The notes below the pieces were generated by a model. The model made no database searches, was not told where the DNA came from, and saw nothing but the letters and a program-made list of their open reading frames with translations. Of a DNA stretch of 8,442 bases, positions 1-5,822 are shown in pieces. The position numbers and the translations under genes were made by a program. Position 1 is the first letter of the stretch; the number at the start of each line of letters is the position of its first letter. This stretch comes from Candidatus Latescibacterota bacterium (GTDB taxonomy: Bacteria > Latescibacterota > UBA2968 > UBA8231). The stretch lies in contig JAJDUT010000116.1 of assembly GCA_022826515.1 (NCBI GenBank), positions 1 to 8,442 of the forward strand. Reading direction: 5' to 3'.

Positions 1-702
1 CACGCGCACTACGTCGCGGGCCGAAGCCTTTTCCAAGTGAATGACGTGGTCGTCCGTGCGGTTGAGGTATTGGAGTTGCACGGTGAGGTCCTCGATTTCA
101 GGACGCTGCAAGCCGACCTCGACTTCGACTTCCTCGCCGAGGGCTAGCACCGGGATGTGGACTTGGTAGGGCTGGCCGACCATGACGTTGTCGGCGAGGA
201 TGGTAGCGAAGATGTTGTTCACCTGCAACAGGGACGCGGCGTCTTGGTCGAGGCCGTTGATCTCGTAGCGGCGGCGGGCGTGATCAACCATTTGCGCCAA
301 GTTGAGGTCTGAGTCGTTGCGCAAGGTGAGCCGGACGCGCACCTTGTCGCCCTCGACGCCGTACTTTTGGCCGTTGACGACCGTCAGGTGGGTGGCGTCA
401 GCTAGCGAGTGGAGGAAGGCGCGCTGGAGGTTTAGGTCGGCCCGTTGCCGCTCTTCGCGGGCGCGCTCGAACCGCTCGCGGGCAATGCGCAACTCTTGGC
501 CGGTGACCACGCCGCGCTCCTTGAGGCCGATCATCTGCTCGTGCTCGATTTCGACTTCGGCTTCGCGCGCTTTGGCCTGCTCTAGCATTAAGTGAGCCTC
601 TTCGAGGTCGAGCAGGATGCGCTGCTGTTCTTTGGTCAAGTTTTCAGCTTGGGCCGCGAGGGCGCACAGCAGCAGTCCGAAGATATAGAAGATTGAAGAC
701 AT
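1..702 (-). CDS. Exported coiled-coil protein, adaptor (MFP)-like; 3' end outside window
   Basis: The frame is open for 234 codons from ATG at 702 to the window edge, so the C-terminus is missing. An AAAGGAGG ribosome binding site lies at 709-716, six bases before the ATG. Residues 1 to about 19 form a signal peptide (hydrophobic core FGLLLCALA, cleavage near AQA-E). Residues about 22-95 are strongly helical and charged, with a turn around KERGVVTGQEL followed by ARERFERAREERQRA. This closely resembles the alpha-helical hairpin of HlyD/MacA-type periplasmic adaptors. From about residue 100 the sequence becomes beta-like (LTVVNGQKYGVEGDKVRVRLTLRN and later strands), as in NEW3/Ig-like or adaptor beta domains. 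The usual N-terminal lipoyl half and membrane anchor before the hairpin are absent. It is the first gene after the sigma-54 promoter at 772-787. An adaptor role for ABC export is an inference; a periplasmic scaffold is the alternative. Confidence 0.8.
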   Translation of the reverse strand, partial: MSSIFYIFGLLLCALAAQAENLTKEQQRILLDLEEAHLMLEQAKAREAEVEIEHEQMIGLKERGVVTGQELRIARERFERAREERQRADLNLQRAFLHSLADATHLTVVNGQKYGVEGDKVRVRLTLRNDSDLNLAQMVDHARRRYEINGLDQDAASLLQVNNIFATILADNVMVGQPYQVHIPVLALGEEVEVEVGLQRPEIEDLTVQLQYLNRTDDHVIHLEKASARDVVRV

Positions 703-708
703 TGCTGT

Positions 709-716
709 CCTCCTTT
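709..716 (-). promoter_or_regulatory. Ribosome binding site of the adaptor-like gene
   Basis: AAAGGAGG on the minus strand, six bases before the ATG at 702. It matters because the same TAGAAAGGAG string is present in the second regulatory block at 7061-7070, where no start codon follows it. Confidence 0.85.
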
Positions 717-747
717 CTAGAGGGAGCTGGCTTGATAGGCCAGCATA

Positions 748-759
748 GGTTGTTGCTTC
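748..759 (-). promoter_or_regulatory. Conserved initially transcribed sequence, copy A
   Basis: GAAGCAACAACC (minus strand) starts two or three bases after the transcription start predicted from the sigma-54 element (about 761). The same 12 bases stand at the same place in copy B (7089-7100), although the sequences on both sides differ. It may be the 5' end of the mRNA acting as a translation enhancer, an RNA-stability element or a small-RNA target. Confidence 0.6.
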
Positions 760-771
760 TTCTACATCTAT

Positions 772-787
772 TGCAATTATCGTGCCA
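772..787 (-). promoter_or_regulatory. Sigma-54 (-24/-12) promoter, copy A
   Basis: The minus strand reads TGGCACGATAATTGCA, which matches every defined position of the RpoN consensus TGGCACGNNNNTTGCW, with GG and GC at the required spacing. Predicted transcription start is near 761, giving a leader of about 59 nt before the ATG at 702. Sigma-54 promoters need an AAA+ enhancer-binding protein bound upstream; the dyads at 934-993 lie 147 bp upstream, a normal enhancer distance. Confidence 0.9.
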
Positions 788-839
788 GTTAGTAACGAGC
801 GGACGACCATCGCGCCTATTTATTTGATTTTATAGTTTA

Positions 840-889
840 TAAGCGACTGTTAAATAATGTCTTATAAAAAGAGAAGTAAATTTTCTCGC
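840..889. promoter_or_regulatory. Conserved AT-rich box, possible bending (IHF-type) site, copy A
   Basis: This stretch between promoter and enhancer dyads is AT-rich and aligns nearly base for base with 7180-7228 (shared TAATGT, AAAAA, TAAATTTT and CGC elements). It begins 53 bp upstream of the promoter element; copy B begins at 52 bp. Sigma-54 promoters often carry an IHF site here to loop the activator onto the polymerase. The match to the IHF consensus is poor in this copy, so the binding protein is unknown. Confidence 0.5.
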
Positions 890-933
890 CGGTCTCTCAG
901 GCCCTTTGCAATGCTCGATTAATACTCTAAAAG

Positions 934-993
934 TGCGCGAATACATCGCACAAATGCGTCAAATCATCGCTTTTAGTGCGACTAAATATCGCA
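934..993. promoter_or_regulatory. Triple 17-bp dyad array (enhancer/UAS), copy A
   Basis: Three dyads: TGCGCGAATACATCGCA at 934-950, TGCGTCAAATCATCGCT at 955-971 and TGCGACTAAATATCGCA at 977-993. Start-to-start distances are 21 and 22 bp, two helical turns, so all face the same side of the DNA. Across both copies the bases TGCG, A at position 8 and ATCGC at 12-16 never vary. Dyads of 17 bp with a 5-bp centre are the usual form of sites bound by Fis-type helix-turn-helix domains of NtrC-family activators, though this sequence differs from the NtrC site. The array lies upstream of the sigma-54 promoter at 772-787. Confidence 0.85.
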
Positions 994-1059
994 CGGACGC
1001 GGAGGCCGGGGATGGAGGCCGAATCTGTGCTGCGGAAAGGAAGGGGGGATTGGGTAGAG

Positions 1060-1094
1060 GAAGCGGGCAGCCAATAGGCCAAGCTGCCCGCTTC
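1060..1094 (-). terminator. Terminator-like hairpin after the small coiled-coil gene
   Basis: Perfect 11-bp inverted repeat: GAAGCGGGCAG at 1060-1070 pairs with CTGCCCGCTTC at 1084-1094, leaving a 13-base loop. It starts 17 bases past the TAA at 1112-1114. No U-tract follows on the minus strand (CTCTACCC), so it may act with Rho or as a 3'-end stabiliser rather than as a classical intrinsic terminator. A homologous hairpin at 7426-7460 occupies the same place in the other cassette. Confidence 0.65.
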
Positions 1095-1111
1095 GCTAGC
1101 TTAGGGTAGGA

Positions 1112-1321
1112 TTACGACGGCCAGAAACGTAAAATGATATTGAGCAGAGCTAAACCGGCAGATATTGCGATGAGTAGAGTCCGAAAGCTGCCTTTGAGAT
1201 GGGCGATTTCAGCTTTGAGATCGCCTTCTAAGCGAGCAATATCAGCTTTAGTGGCTAGATGCTCATAGACGCCTTCGAGCCTAGATAGACGTTCTTCGGG
1301 AGTCATGGGTGTAGTAGCCAT
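1112..1321 (-). CDS. Small coiled-coil protein with C-terminal membrane anchor (69 aa)
   Basis: Starts at ATG 1321 and ends at TAA 1112-1114. A TTG directly before the ATG (1324) would add one residue, but AGGAG ends only three bases before that TTG and six before the ATG, so the ATG is preferred. Residues about 6-45 are an amphipathic coiled coil with heptad-like leucines and the repeated motif TKADIARLEGDLKAEIAHLK. Residues about 49-66 form one membrane helix (TLLIAISAGLALLNIILRF). This architecture is common in small bacterial and phage proteins (DUF1640-like, XhlA-like) and gives no specific function. It is separated from the TPR gene by 145 bp and may be independently transcribed. Adjacency to a terminator-like hairpin marks it as the last gene of its unit. 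Confidence 0.75.
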   Translation of the reverse strand: MATTPMTPEERLSRLEGVYEHLATKADIARLEGDLKAEIAHLKGSFRTLLIAISAGLALLNIILRFWPS

Positions 1322-1388
1322 CAAGGTCTCCTATTCTCCTACGGGTTATACAGGGCACCACGAAAATACTGGATGAGATAGATAGGTG

Positions 1389-1436
1389 TCAATAATGCTT
1401 TGCCATGCGCTCTTGACGTACTAAAATGCCGATCAT
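1389..1436 (-). pseudogene. 15-codon ORF resembling an ABC-2 permease N-terminus (possible remnant)
   Basis: ATG at 1434-1436 follows AAAGGGAG with a normal seven-base spacing and encodes MIGILVRQERMAKHY before TGA. The pattern M-hydrophobic-V/I-R/K-x-E is the typical cytoplasmic start of NosY-type ABC-2 permeases; the intact permease here begins MLAAIVKREL. It lies just past the TPR stop, where the upstream module has its permease before the terminator. It may be the stub of a deleted permease, a leader peptide or chance. No further permease-like coding was seen before 1321. Confidence 0.3.
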
Positions 1437-1466
1437 GGCGTAGCTCCCTTTAGTTTGAGGAATGGG

Positions 1467-2468
1467 TCAAGCAGCCATCGCCTTAATGACCGCTTGGCTC
1501 TGCATCTCCATGCCGAGCTGTCTAAACAGGCGCAACGCCGTCACCCATTCGTTCAACGCTCGCTGCTTGTCGCCATCCTGCCGGGCGTACAGATTGCCCA
1601 AAGATACGTAGTTGAAAGCCTGCATCCTCGCGTTTCCTAGCTGCCGGCACAGGTCCATAGAAGCCTCTATATGCCGTTGCGCCATCGCGAGGTCGCCAGC
1701 GGTCATGTAGAGATCGGCTAGCAGGGTCGCCATGCCACAGCGGCCTTGAGCATGACCTTGCGCCACGTAGATGCTCAGAGCTTCGTTGCCGTTGCTCAAG
1801 GCGCGTTCTAGATGACCTAAGTCGCGGCAGACCGAAGCGATGGAGCCGAGTTGTAGGGCTACTTCGAGGGGCGTTCCTTGCTGCCGGGCCGCTGCTAGTC
1901 CCGCCGTAAAATGTCGTAGGGCCTGCTCGGGGTCGCTGCGGCGTAGGGCCAGTTGTCCGAGGCTGTTGAGCAAGTTGCCCGGCACGTCGTCGTCATAGAG
2001 GGTGCGGCTGCGCTGGAGCCACTGTTGAGCTGCCTCTAGGTCGTTCTGCTGCATGTAGAGATTGCCCATATTGGCCATCTTGGCTGCGAGGGCGGCATCG
2101 CCGCCTTCTTGGGCGTGCTGTATGGACTTGCGGTAGTACGCGGCGGCTTCGGCAAAGCGAGATTGGCTTTGTTTAATGAAGCCCACGTTGCCTTCGGCCT
2201 CTGCTAAATCGCACAGAGAGCGGCTAGGCGAGCAGGCGGCTAGTGCCTCTTGGAAGTACTGGAGCGATCCGTCGAGGTCGCCAGCGATCTCGCAGTGGTG
2301 GCCGAGCTGGGTGCAAGCCTCAAAAAGCCCCTTTTGGCATCCCTCGGCGCGAAAGAGCCGACGCGCTGTTTGGTAGTGGGTGGCTGCTTGCTCGTGCTGC
2401 CCCTTTTTCCGGCAGGTATTGCCCCATTCGAGATGCGTCCATGCCTTGGTTGTTTTTGGCGGATTCAT
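1467..2468 (-). CDS. Cytosolic tetratricopeptide repeat (TPR) protein, 333 aa
   Basis: ATG at 2468 follows AAGGAGG with a five-base spacing; that ribosome binding site overlaps the TAA of the preceding gene, so translation is probably coupled. There is no signal peptide or membrane helix. About eight TPR units fill the chain (starting near residues 8, 46, 86, 123, 160, 197, 240 and 279), with typical W/LG...Y and A...F/A positions, for example MGNLYMQQNDLEAAQQWL and LGNLYARQDGDKQRALNEW. TPR solenoids bind peptides or proteins. Nothing enzymatic or DNA-binding is visible. As the only clearly soluble cytoplasmic product of a cluster that begins with a secreted peptide, it may chaperone the precursor or sense a peptide, as TPR domains of Rap/NprR proteins do in Firmicutes; this is speculation. 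Confidence 0.85.
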   Translation of the reverse strand: MNPPKTTKAWTHLEWGNTCRKKGQHEQAATHYQTARRLFRAEGCQKGLFEACTQLGHHCEIAGDLDGSLQYFQEALAACSPSRSLCDLAEAEGNVGFIKQSQSRFAEAAAYYRKSIQHAQEGGDAALAAKMANMGNLYMQQNDLEAAQQWLQRSRTLYDDDVPGNLLNSLGQLALRRSDPEQALRHFTAGLAAARQQGTPLEVALQLGSIASVCRDLGHLERALSNGNEALSIYVAQGHAQGRCGMATLLADLYMTAGDLAMAQRHIEASMDLCRQLGNARMQAFNYVSLGNLYARQDGDKQRALNEWVTALRLFRQLGMEMQSQAVIKAMAA

Positions 2469-2478
2469 GGTGGCCTCC

Positions 2479-3420
2479 TTATCGCGTCAGGGCGAGTACG
2501 GGTATAACTACTTGCTCTACACCGATTTGCACCTCTATCCCACAGTTCAGCGTACCAGCGGGGAAATCGCCCGTATTGCGGATCTGGACGACTAAGCTGT
2601 TGGCCGCTTCCCGTTGGTATTCGATGTCCAGCTCCACCTCGCCGCACACGGGCGACGCTTGGACGGGCGCGGCGGCTAATTCCGCTGGCAAGCCCACGCG
2701 CACTTGGCGCGTCTCGCGCCGCTGCGCTGCGCCTACGCCGAAGGATGCGCTTTGCGGCTCTAGGCTAAACCGGGGGCTGACTCGTCCGCGCACTTCGATG
2801 GAACGGGAGTACTCTTCCCCTTCGGCTGCAATCGTCGCCTCGATGGTGGCGATAATGCGGTCTCCCCACGTCAGGTCCGTTGTCGGGGTGATCTCTATGG
2901 CTGTGCCGCCGTCCACCACCGATGCTTCTATGCCTTTTCCCACGACCTGAACGTGGCGAATGTGGCGCGGCTGTCCGTCGATTTGTGCGAGGGGAATGCG
3001 GCGGATAATGGAGGATAGATCGTCGCCTTGGATAAGCCCTAGTTGCTGTTTGCTAGGTAGCATGGGCACGACTTGGCCCTCCAACTGCAACTGCCATTTA
3101 TCGGCTTGACCGGCCACGCTAAAGTCAATGCGAGGGACAAAGGTTCCGGCTCGGCCTGAAGTGTCGATCTGGTAGGCAATTGTGTACGTCTCGCCAGCCT
3201 TCAACTGCCCTTGGGGGTACTCGACGCCGGTGCAGCCGCAGCCGGGTTCGGCCGCGACGATTTCCATGTCGTAGGGCGCGACAAAGCGCACCTCGCCGGC
3301 CGTGCCCTCGCTGTCGTAGGTGGTGCCGTACGCGGCGGTTAGGGGCAGTTCGTCGGCATGGGCCAAGCTTGTGTAGAGCACGGAGACTAGGGCCGCTACT
3401 TTTAGCGTTAGGTTGTTCAT
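2479..3420 (-). CDS. Exported DUF1573-like protein, 313 aa
   Basis: The start is ATG 3420 (MNNLTL), preceded by AAAGGAGTGCAAA. The open frame continues up to 3504, but that part overlaps the permease and has no ribosome binding site. A signal peptide ends near residue 22 (SLAHA-DEL). Residues about 28-118 match the DUF1573 pattern: a beta-rich ASH/Ig-like fold with the hallmark PGCGCTG at 59-65, then an AGETYTI strand and RAGTFVPRIDFSV. The remainder is beta-rich and less conserved, with two further cysteines at 259 and 293. DUF1573 domains are periplasmic or outer-membrane-associated and have no defined activity. The ORF ends at TAA 2479, 10 bases before the TPR gene, and starts 25 bases after the permease stop, so all three are likely one transcript. 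Confidence 0.85.
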   Translation of the reverse strand: MNNLTLKVAALVSVLYTSLAHADELPLTAAYGTTYDSEGTAGEVRFVAPYDMEIVAAEPGCGCTGVEYPQGQLKAGETYTIAYQIDTSGRAGTFVPRIDFSVAGQADKWQLQLEGQVVPMLPSKQQLGLIQGDDLSSIIRRIPLAQIDGQPRHIRHVQVVGKGIEASVVDGGTAIEITPTTDLTWGDRIIATIEATIAAEGEEYSRSIEVRGRVSPRFSLEPQSASFGVGAAQRRETRQVRVGLPAELAAAPVQASPVCGEVELDIEYQREAANSLVVQIRNTGDFPAGTLNCGIEVQIGVEQVVIPVLALTR

Positions 3421-3445
3421 TTTGCACTCCTTTTTTTGTTGGGTT

Positions 3446-4885
3446 TTAGACAATGCTGGCTCGCAGCCACGACCGGTAGGCCAGCATGTACGTGAGCATG
3501 GCAAAGAAGAAAAGTCCGATCACATCGACGACCGCGTGCCGCAGCAAGGTCGTCGCCGACATGTTCTCGGTGAAGACGGGTAGGGTGTCGGGGTCGATCT
3601 TCTGCCGCGACAGCCCTTGGGCGATGTGGATGTGCGGGCTTTTGGGATCGTCGCGGTCGAGGTTTAGCATGGTCTGCTTGAATTGCTGGACGTAGGTACG
3701 CGCCTGCTCGACAAAGCTGCGGTGGCGCGCCAGCCCGGTGCCAGCGAGAGCCTCCATGCCGTACTGGAAGCAGCCCGTTGGCGACAGGCGCACGATGTGG
3801 CGGGCTTTTTCGACCTCGCCGAGGCTGTAGGCCAAAAACTCGTCTTCTCGGTTTTGGAGAATCCGCAGAAAGGCGTGGTCGATGTCGGCGAACTCGCGCA
3901 ATTTTTCGGGGTTTCTCAGATCGCGCTTCCGAGCCCTATTCCTATACTGAGGAATTTTCATTTTTTCTGGAGGGTTGAACTCCCACTCCATTACAACCGC
4001 GTCCCCGAATTCGCGGACCAACACGCGGGAGGCTAGGGCACCGCCGGCCGAGGGCCAGAGCAACACCCCGCAGGTCCACAGCAACAGCACGCCCACCAGA
4101 CTCGAGCGCGTGGTGCTGCTCCGTATCGACACCCACAGCCCCAACCCGACAAAGCAGGCCAGGTACAGTAGGGCTAAGCCGATCATGCCGATCAAGCGCC
4201 CGGCCTCGACGAGGCCCAAGTTCATCTGTGATAGTGCGATGACGATGAGCAAGTTGACGAGGATGGCTAAGCTCAGCACGATGGCGAGGGCCAGCATCGC
4301 GCCGAGGAACTTGCCCAACAGCAGGGTGTGGCGCGGCAGGCTTTGGGCCATGACCAGCTTGAGGGTGCCGCGCTCTTTTTCGCCGATGAAGGCGTCAAAG
4401 GTGAACAACAAGGCCATGAGGCTGAGTAGGCCGCCGATGATAAAGACCCAGTCGATGGCTCGGGTCTGCATCAGTTGGCTGGCCTTGGGTGCCCAGATGC
4501 CTACGATGTCCCAATAGATGAGTGGCGAGGGATCGTAGAACTTGGTGCCGTTGTACTCGGATTGCCAACTCGGCGTCCAGAGGCGCTCGGGCAAGGCATC
4601 GTTGGCACCAACGGCGCAGAACATGAGGGGGCTGGGTTTCTTATAGATATAGTCCTGCCCCCCGTGGATGATCAGCTTCCACAAGCCCATTTGAGCGTGG
4701 CTGCGGCCGATTTCTTGCTCGGCTTGGACCTGTTCGAGATAGTGGTCGCGCCGGAACTCGTACGAGCCGCCGACAAAGCCGAGGGCATTGAGCACCATCA
4801 GCCCTACGATCAGCACGAGGGCCAAACCGAAGCGCAGGCTGATGAGGTGATCGATCAGTTCGCGTTTTACAATGGCTGCTAGCAT
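3446..4885 (-). CDS. ABC-2 type (NosY-like) permease with two large extracytoplasmic domains, 479 aa
   Basis: ATG 4885 follows GGAGG with a seven-base spacing. Membrane helices are visible near residues 18-38, 146-166, 193-218, 231-253, 262-284 and 453-471. Between helices 2 and 3 is the family motif EKERGTLKLVMAQSLPRHTLLLGK (residues 169-192), the cytoplasmic element that couples to the ATPase in NosY/GldF-type ABC-2 permeases (COG1277). Two long hydrophilic stretches, about 40-144 and 286-448, are predicted to face the periplasm; the second contains LSPTGCFQYGMEALAGTG, which aligns with LLPAGAYAQAASAFAGTS in the permease at 7482-8442. A permease of this type exports a substrate or acts mechanically; I infer involvement with the secreted peptide of this cluster. 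No ABC ATPase is present in the window. Confidence 0.9.
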   Translation of the reverse strand: MLAAIVKRELIDHLISLRFGLALVLIVGLMVLNALGFVGGSYEFRRDHYLEQVQAEQEIGRSHAQMGLWKLIIHGGQDYIYKKPSPLMFCAVGANDALPERLWTPSWQSEYNGTKFYDPSPLIYWDIVGIWAPKASQLMQTRAIDWVFIIGGLLSLMALLFTFDAFIGEKERGTLKLVMAQSLPRHTLLLGKFLGAMLALAIVLSLAILVNLLIVIALSQMNLGLVEAGRLIGMIGLALLYLACFVGLGLWVSIRSSTTRSSLVGVLLLWTCGVLLWPSAGGALASRVLVREFGDAVVMEWEFNPPEKMKIPQYRNRARKRDLRNPEKLREFADIDHAFLRILQNREDEFLAYSLGEVEKARHIVRLSPTGCFQYGMEALAGTGLARHRSFVEQARTYVQQFKQTMLNLDRDDPKSPHIHIAQGLSRQKIDPDTLPVFTENMSATTLLRHAVVDVIGLFFFAMLTYMLAYRSWLRASIV

Positions 4886-4924
4886 GGGGAAGCCTCCTTC
4901 TTTAGAGTCAGCGGCAAAGGTGAG

Positions 4925-5782
4925 TTATATGAGGTTGAACAGAAAATTCTGCGGCACGCCGCCGCTGAGATATGCCTCCACATGGCGCCACATCGCTCGC
5001 TCTGAATCCCAGACCAGCCGGAAGAAGGACGGGGTGCGTCCCTGCCACGGCCACGGGGAGACCCCGGCCGGCTCTTCGACGATGAACATGACGTCGGCGA
5101 AAATCAACGATTCGCCTGCCTGTAGAGCTGCCTCTACCTCGCCGCGTAGTTTGGGGTGAAAATTCAAGGTGCCCTTGGGGATCATGCCGTGCGTCTGGAG
5201 GTAGGACACATAGCTATCGTACGCCTCCTGCATCTCGAATACCTTGAACGCGCTGTCGAAAAAGGACACGTTCTCGAAAAAGTAATCGCGCTTCGTCATG
5301 TCGAGTATTACTCTGTGCCCGGATGCAAACATGGCAAAGGGTGTATCGCCTATGGGGGCGTCTCTGCTAGCGAGATACTCTTTCAGGAACTCTAACCCGT
5401 CGGGGTTATTCGCGCCCTCGCGGAGGTAAAACGCGGCGGCGAGGCTGTCGCTGCCCGAAGCCGAAAAGACGACCAAGAATTCGTAGAGCCAATCGCGCAA
5501 TGCGGCTTCTTGCGCCAGGTCAATGGGAGCACCCAGATCGAGGGAGATCGCCTCGACGGCCTGCCGCAATTCAACCCCGGCCTCGACCTTCATCATCTCC
5601 TGACCGTGAATGTAGTCGTAGAAAATTTGCAGGCTGTCGGGGTGGGATGAAAAGCCGCCGTAGTGGGACTTAGGAGGCGCGGCCGTAAGGCTGGAGACGC
5701 CTTCCTGTTTTACGCACGCAGCCTGGGCCAACCAAACAGCGATCAGGGCGAAATACAGGACGCGAAGAGATAAAGTTTTCAT
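4925..5782 (-). CDS. Exported protein of unknown family, paralogue of the preceding gene, 285 aa
   Basis: ATG 5782 follows AAGGAG with a six-base spacing. A signal peptide covers about residues 1-21 (VLYFALIAVWLAQA), with an AQA cleavage site. A cysteine at 23 follows, but the -3 residue is Q, so a lipoprotein is unlikely though not excluded. The mature protein is about half identical, by eye, to the 278-aa product at 5823-6659. Shared motifs are HYGG/QYGGY near the N-terminus, SDSLAAAFYLREGxNNP (112-127), VSFFDSAF (172-179), IVEEP (234-238) and AMWRHVE (263-269). No catalytic motif or known domain is recognised. Its signal sequence has a five-residue insertion (SLRVL region) relative to the paralogue. 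Gaps of 40 and 39 bases on either side place it inside the operon. Confidence 0.8.
   Translation of the reverse strand: MKTLSLRVLYFALIAVWLAQAACVKQEGVSSLTAAPPKSHYGGFSSHPDSLQIFYDYIHGQEMMKVEAGVELRQAVEAISLDLGAPIDLAQEAALRDWLYEFLVVFSASGSDSLAAAFYLREGANNPDGLEFLKEYLASRDAPIGDTPFAMFASGHRVILDMTKRDYFFENVSFFDSAFKVFEMQEAYDSYVSYLQTHGMIPKGTLNFHPKLRGEVEAALQAGESLIFADVMFIVEEPAGVSPWPWQGRTPSFFRLVWDSERAMWRHVEAYLSGGVPQNFLFNLI
5413..5452 (-). repeat. 40-bp near-identical core shared with the paralogue (copy 2)
   Basis: 39 of 40 bases agree with 6311-6350, encoding the SDSLAAAFYLREG segment. Surrounding DNA of the two genes is far more diverged, including at codon third positions, so this core has been conserved or copied at the DNA level. 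Confidence 0.8.
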
Positions 5783-5822
5783 CGTGAGCTCCTTATTCTA
5801 TTAAGGCTCCGTTGGGATTGGC

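Larger units (their letters stand above)
709..1108 (-). repeat. Duplicated intergenic regulatory cassette, copy A
   Basis: About 400 bp of non-coding DNA that aligns in order with 7061-7476. Shared blocks, from high to low coordinates, are: a GCGGGCAG/CTGCCC hairpin, three 17-bp dyads, an AT-rich box, GGTCTCT next to that box, a sigma-54 promoter, the 12-mer GAAGCAACAACC and the ribosome binding site TAGAAAGGAG. Distances between blocks agree within a few bases. The stretch between blocks has diverged, which suggests an old duplication with the regulatory parts under selection. No credible gene lies inside; a plus-strand frame at 906-1109 crosses the dyads and is not coding. Confidence 0.85.

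Noticed and set aside
934..993. CRISPR array or replication iterons
   Set aside because: Only three short imperfect dyads with 4-5 base linkers; no spacers, no Cas or Rep gene, and they sit at enhancer distance from a sigma-54 promoter.
906..1109. 67-codon plus-strand frame
   Set aside because: It crosses the copy A dyads and hairpin and is not matched in copy B; no ribosome binding site.
1322..1324. TTG start for the small coiled-coil protein
   Set aside because: AGGAG would lie only three bases from the TTG; the adjoining ATG at 1321 has a six-base spacing.
2243..2950. 235-codon plus-strand frame
   Set aside because: Antisense to both the TPR and DUF1573-like genes; composition is that of a shadow frame rich in R, S, P and W.
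3421..3504. N-terminal extension of the DUF1573-like protein to 3504
   Set aside because: It overlaps the permease, lacks a ribosome binding site and would bury the signal peptide; ATG 3420 has AAAGGAG and a proper signal sequence.
5710..5720. Lipoprotein signal at Cys23 of the 285-aa protein
   Set aside because: The residues before the cysteine (AQAAC) have Q at -3 instead of L/V/I, and the paralogue has no cysteine there; a signal peptidase I site fits better.
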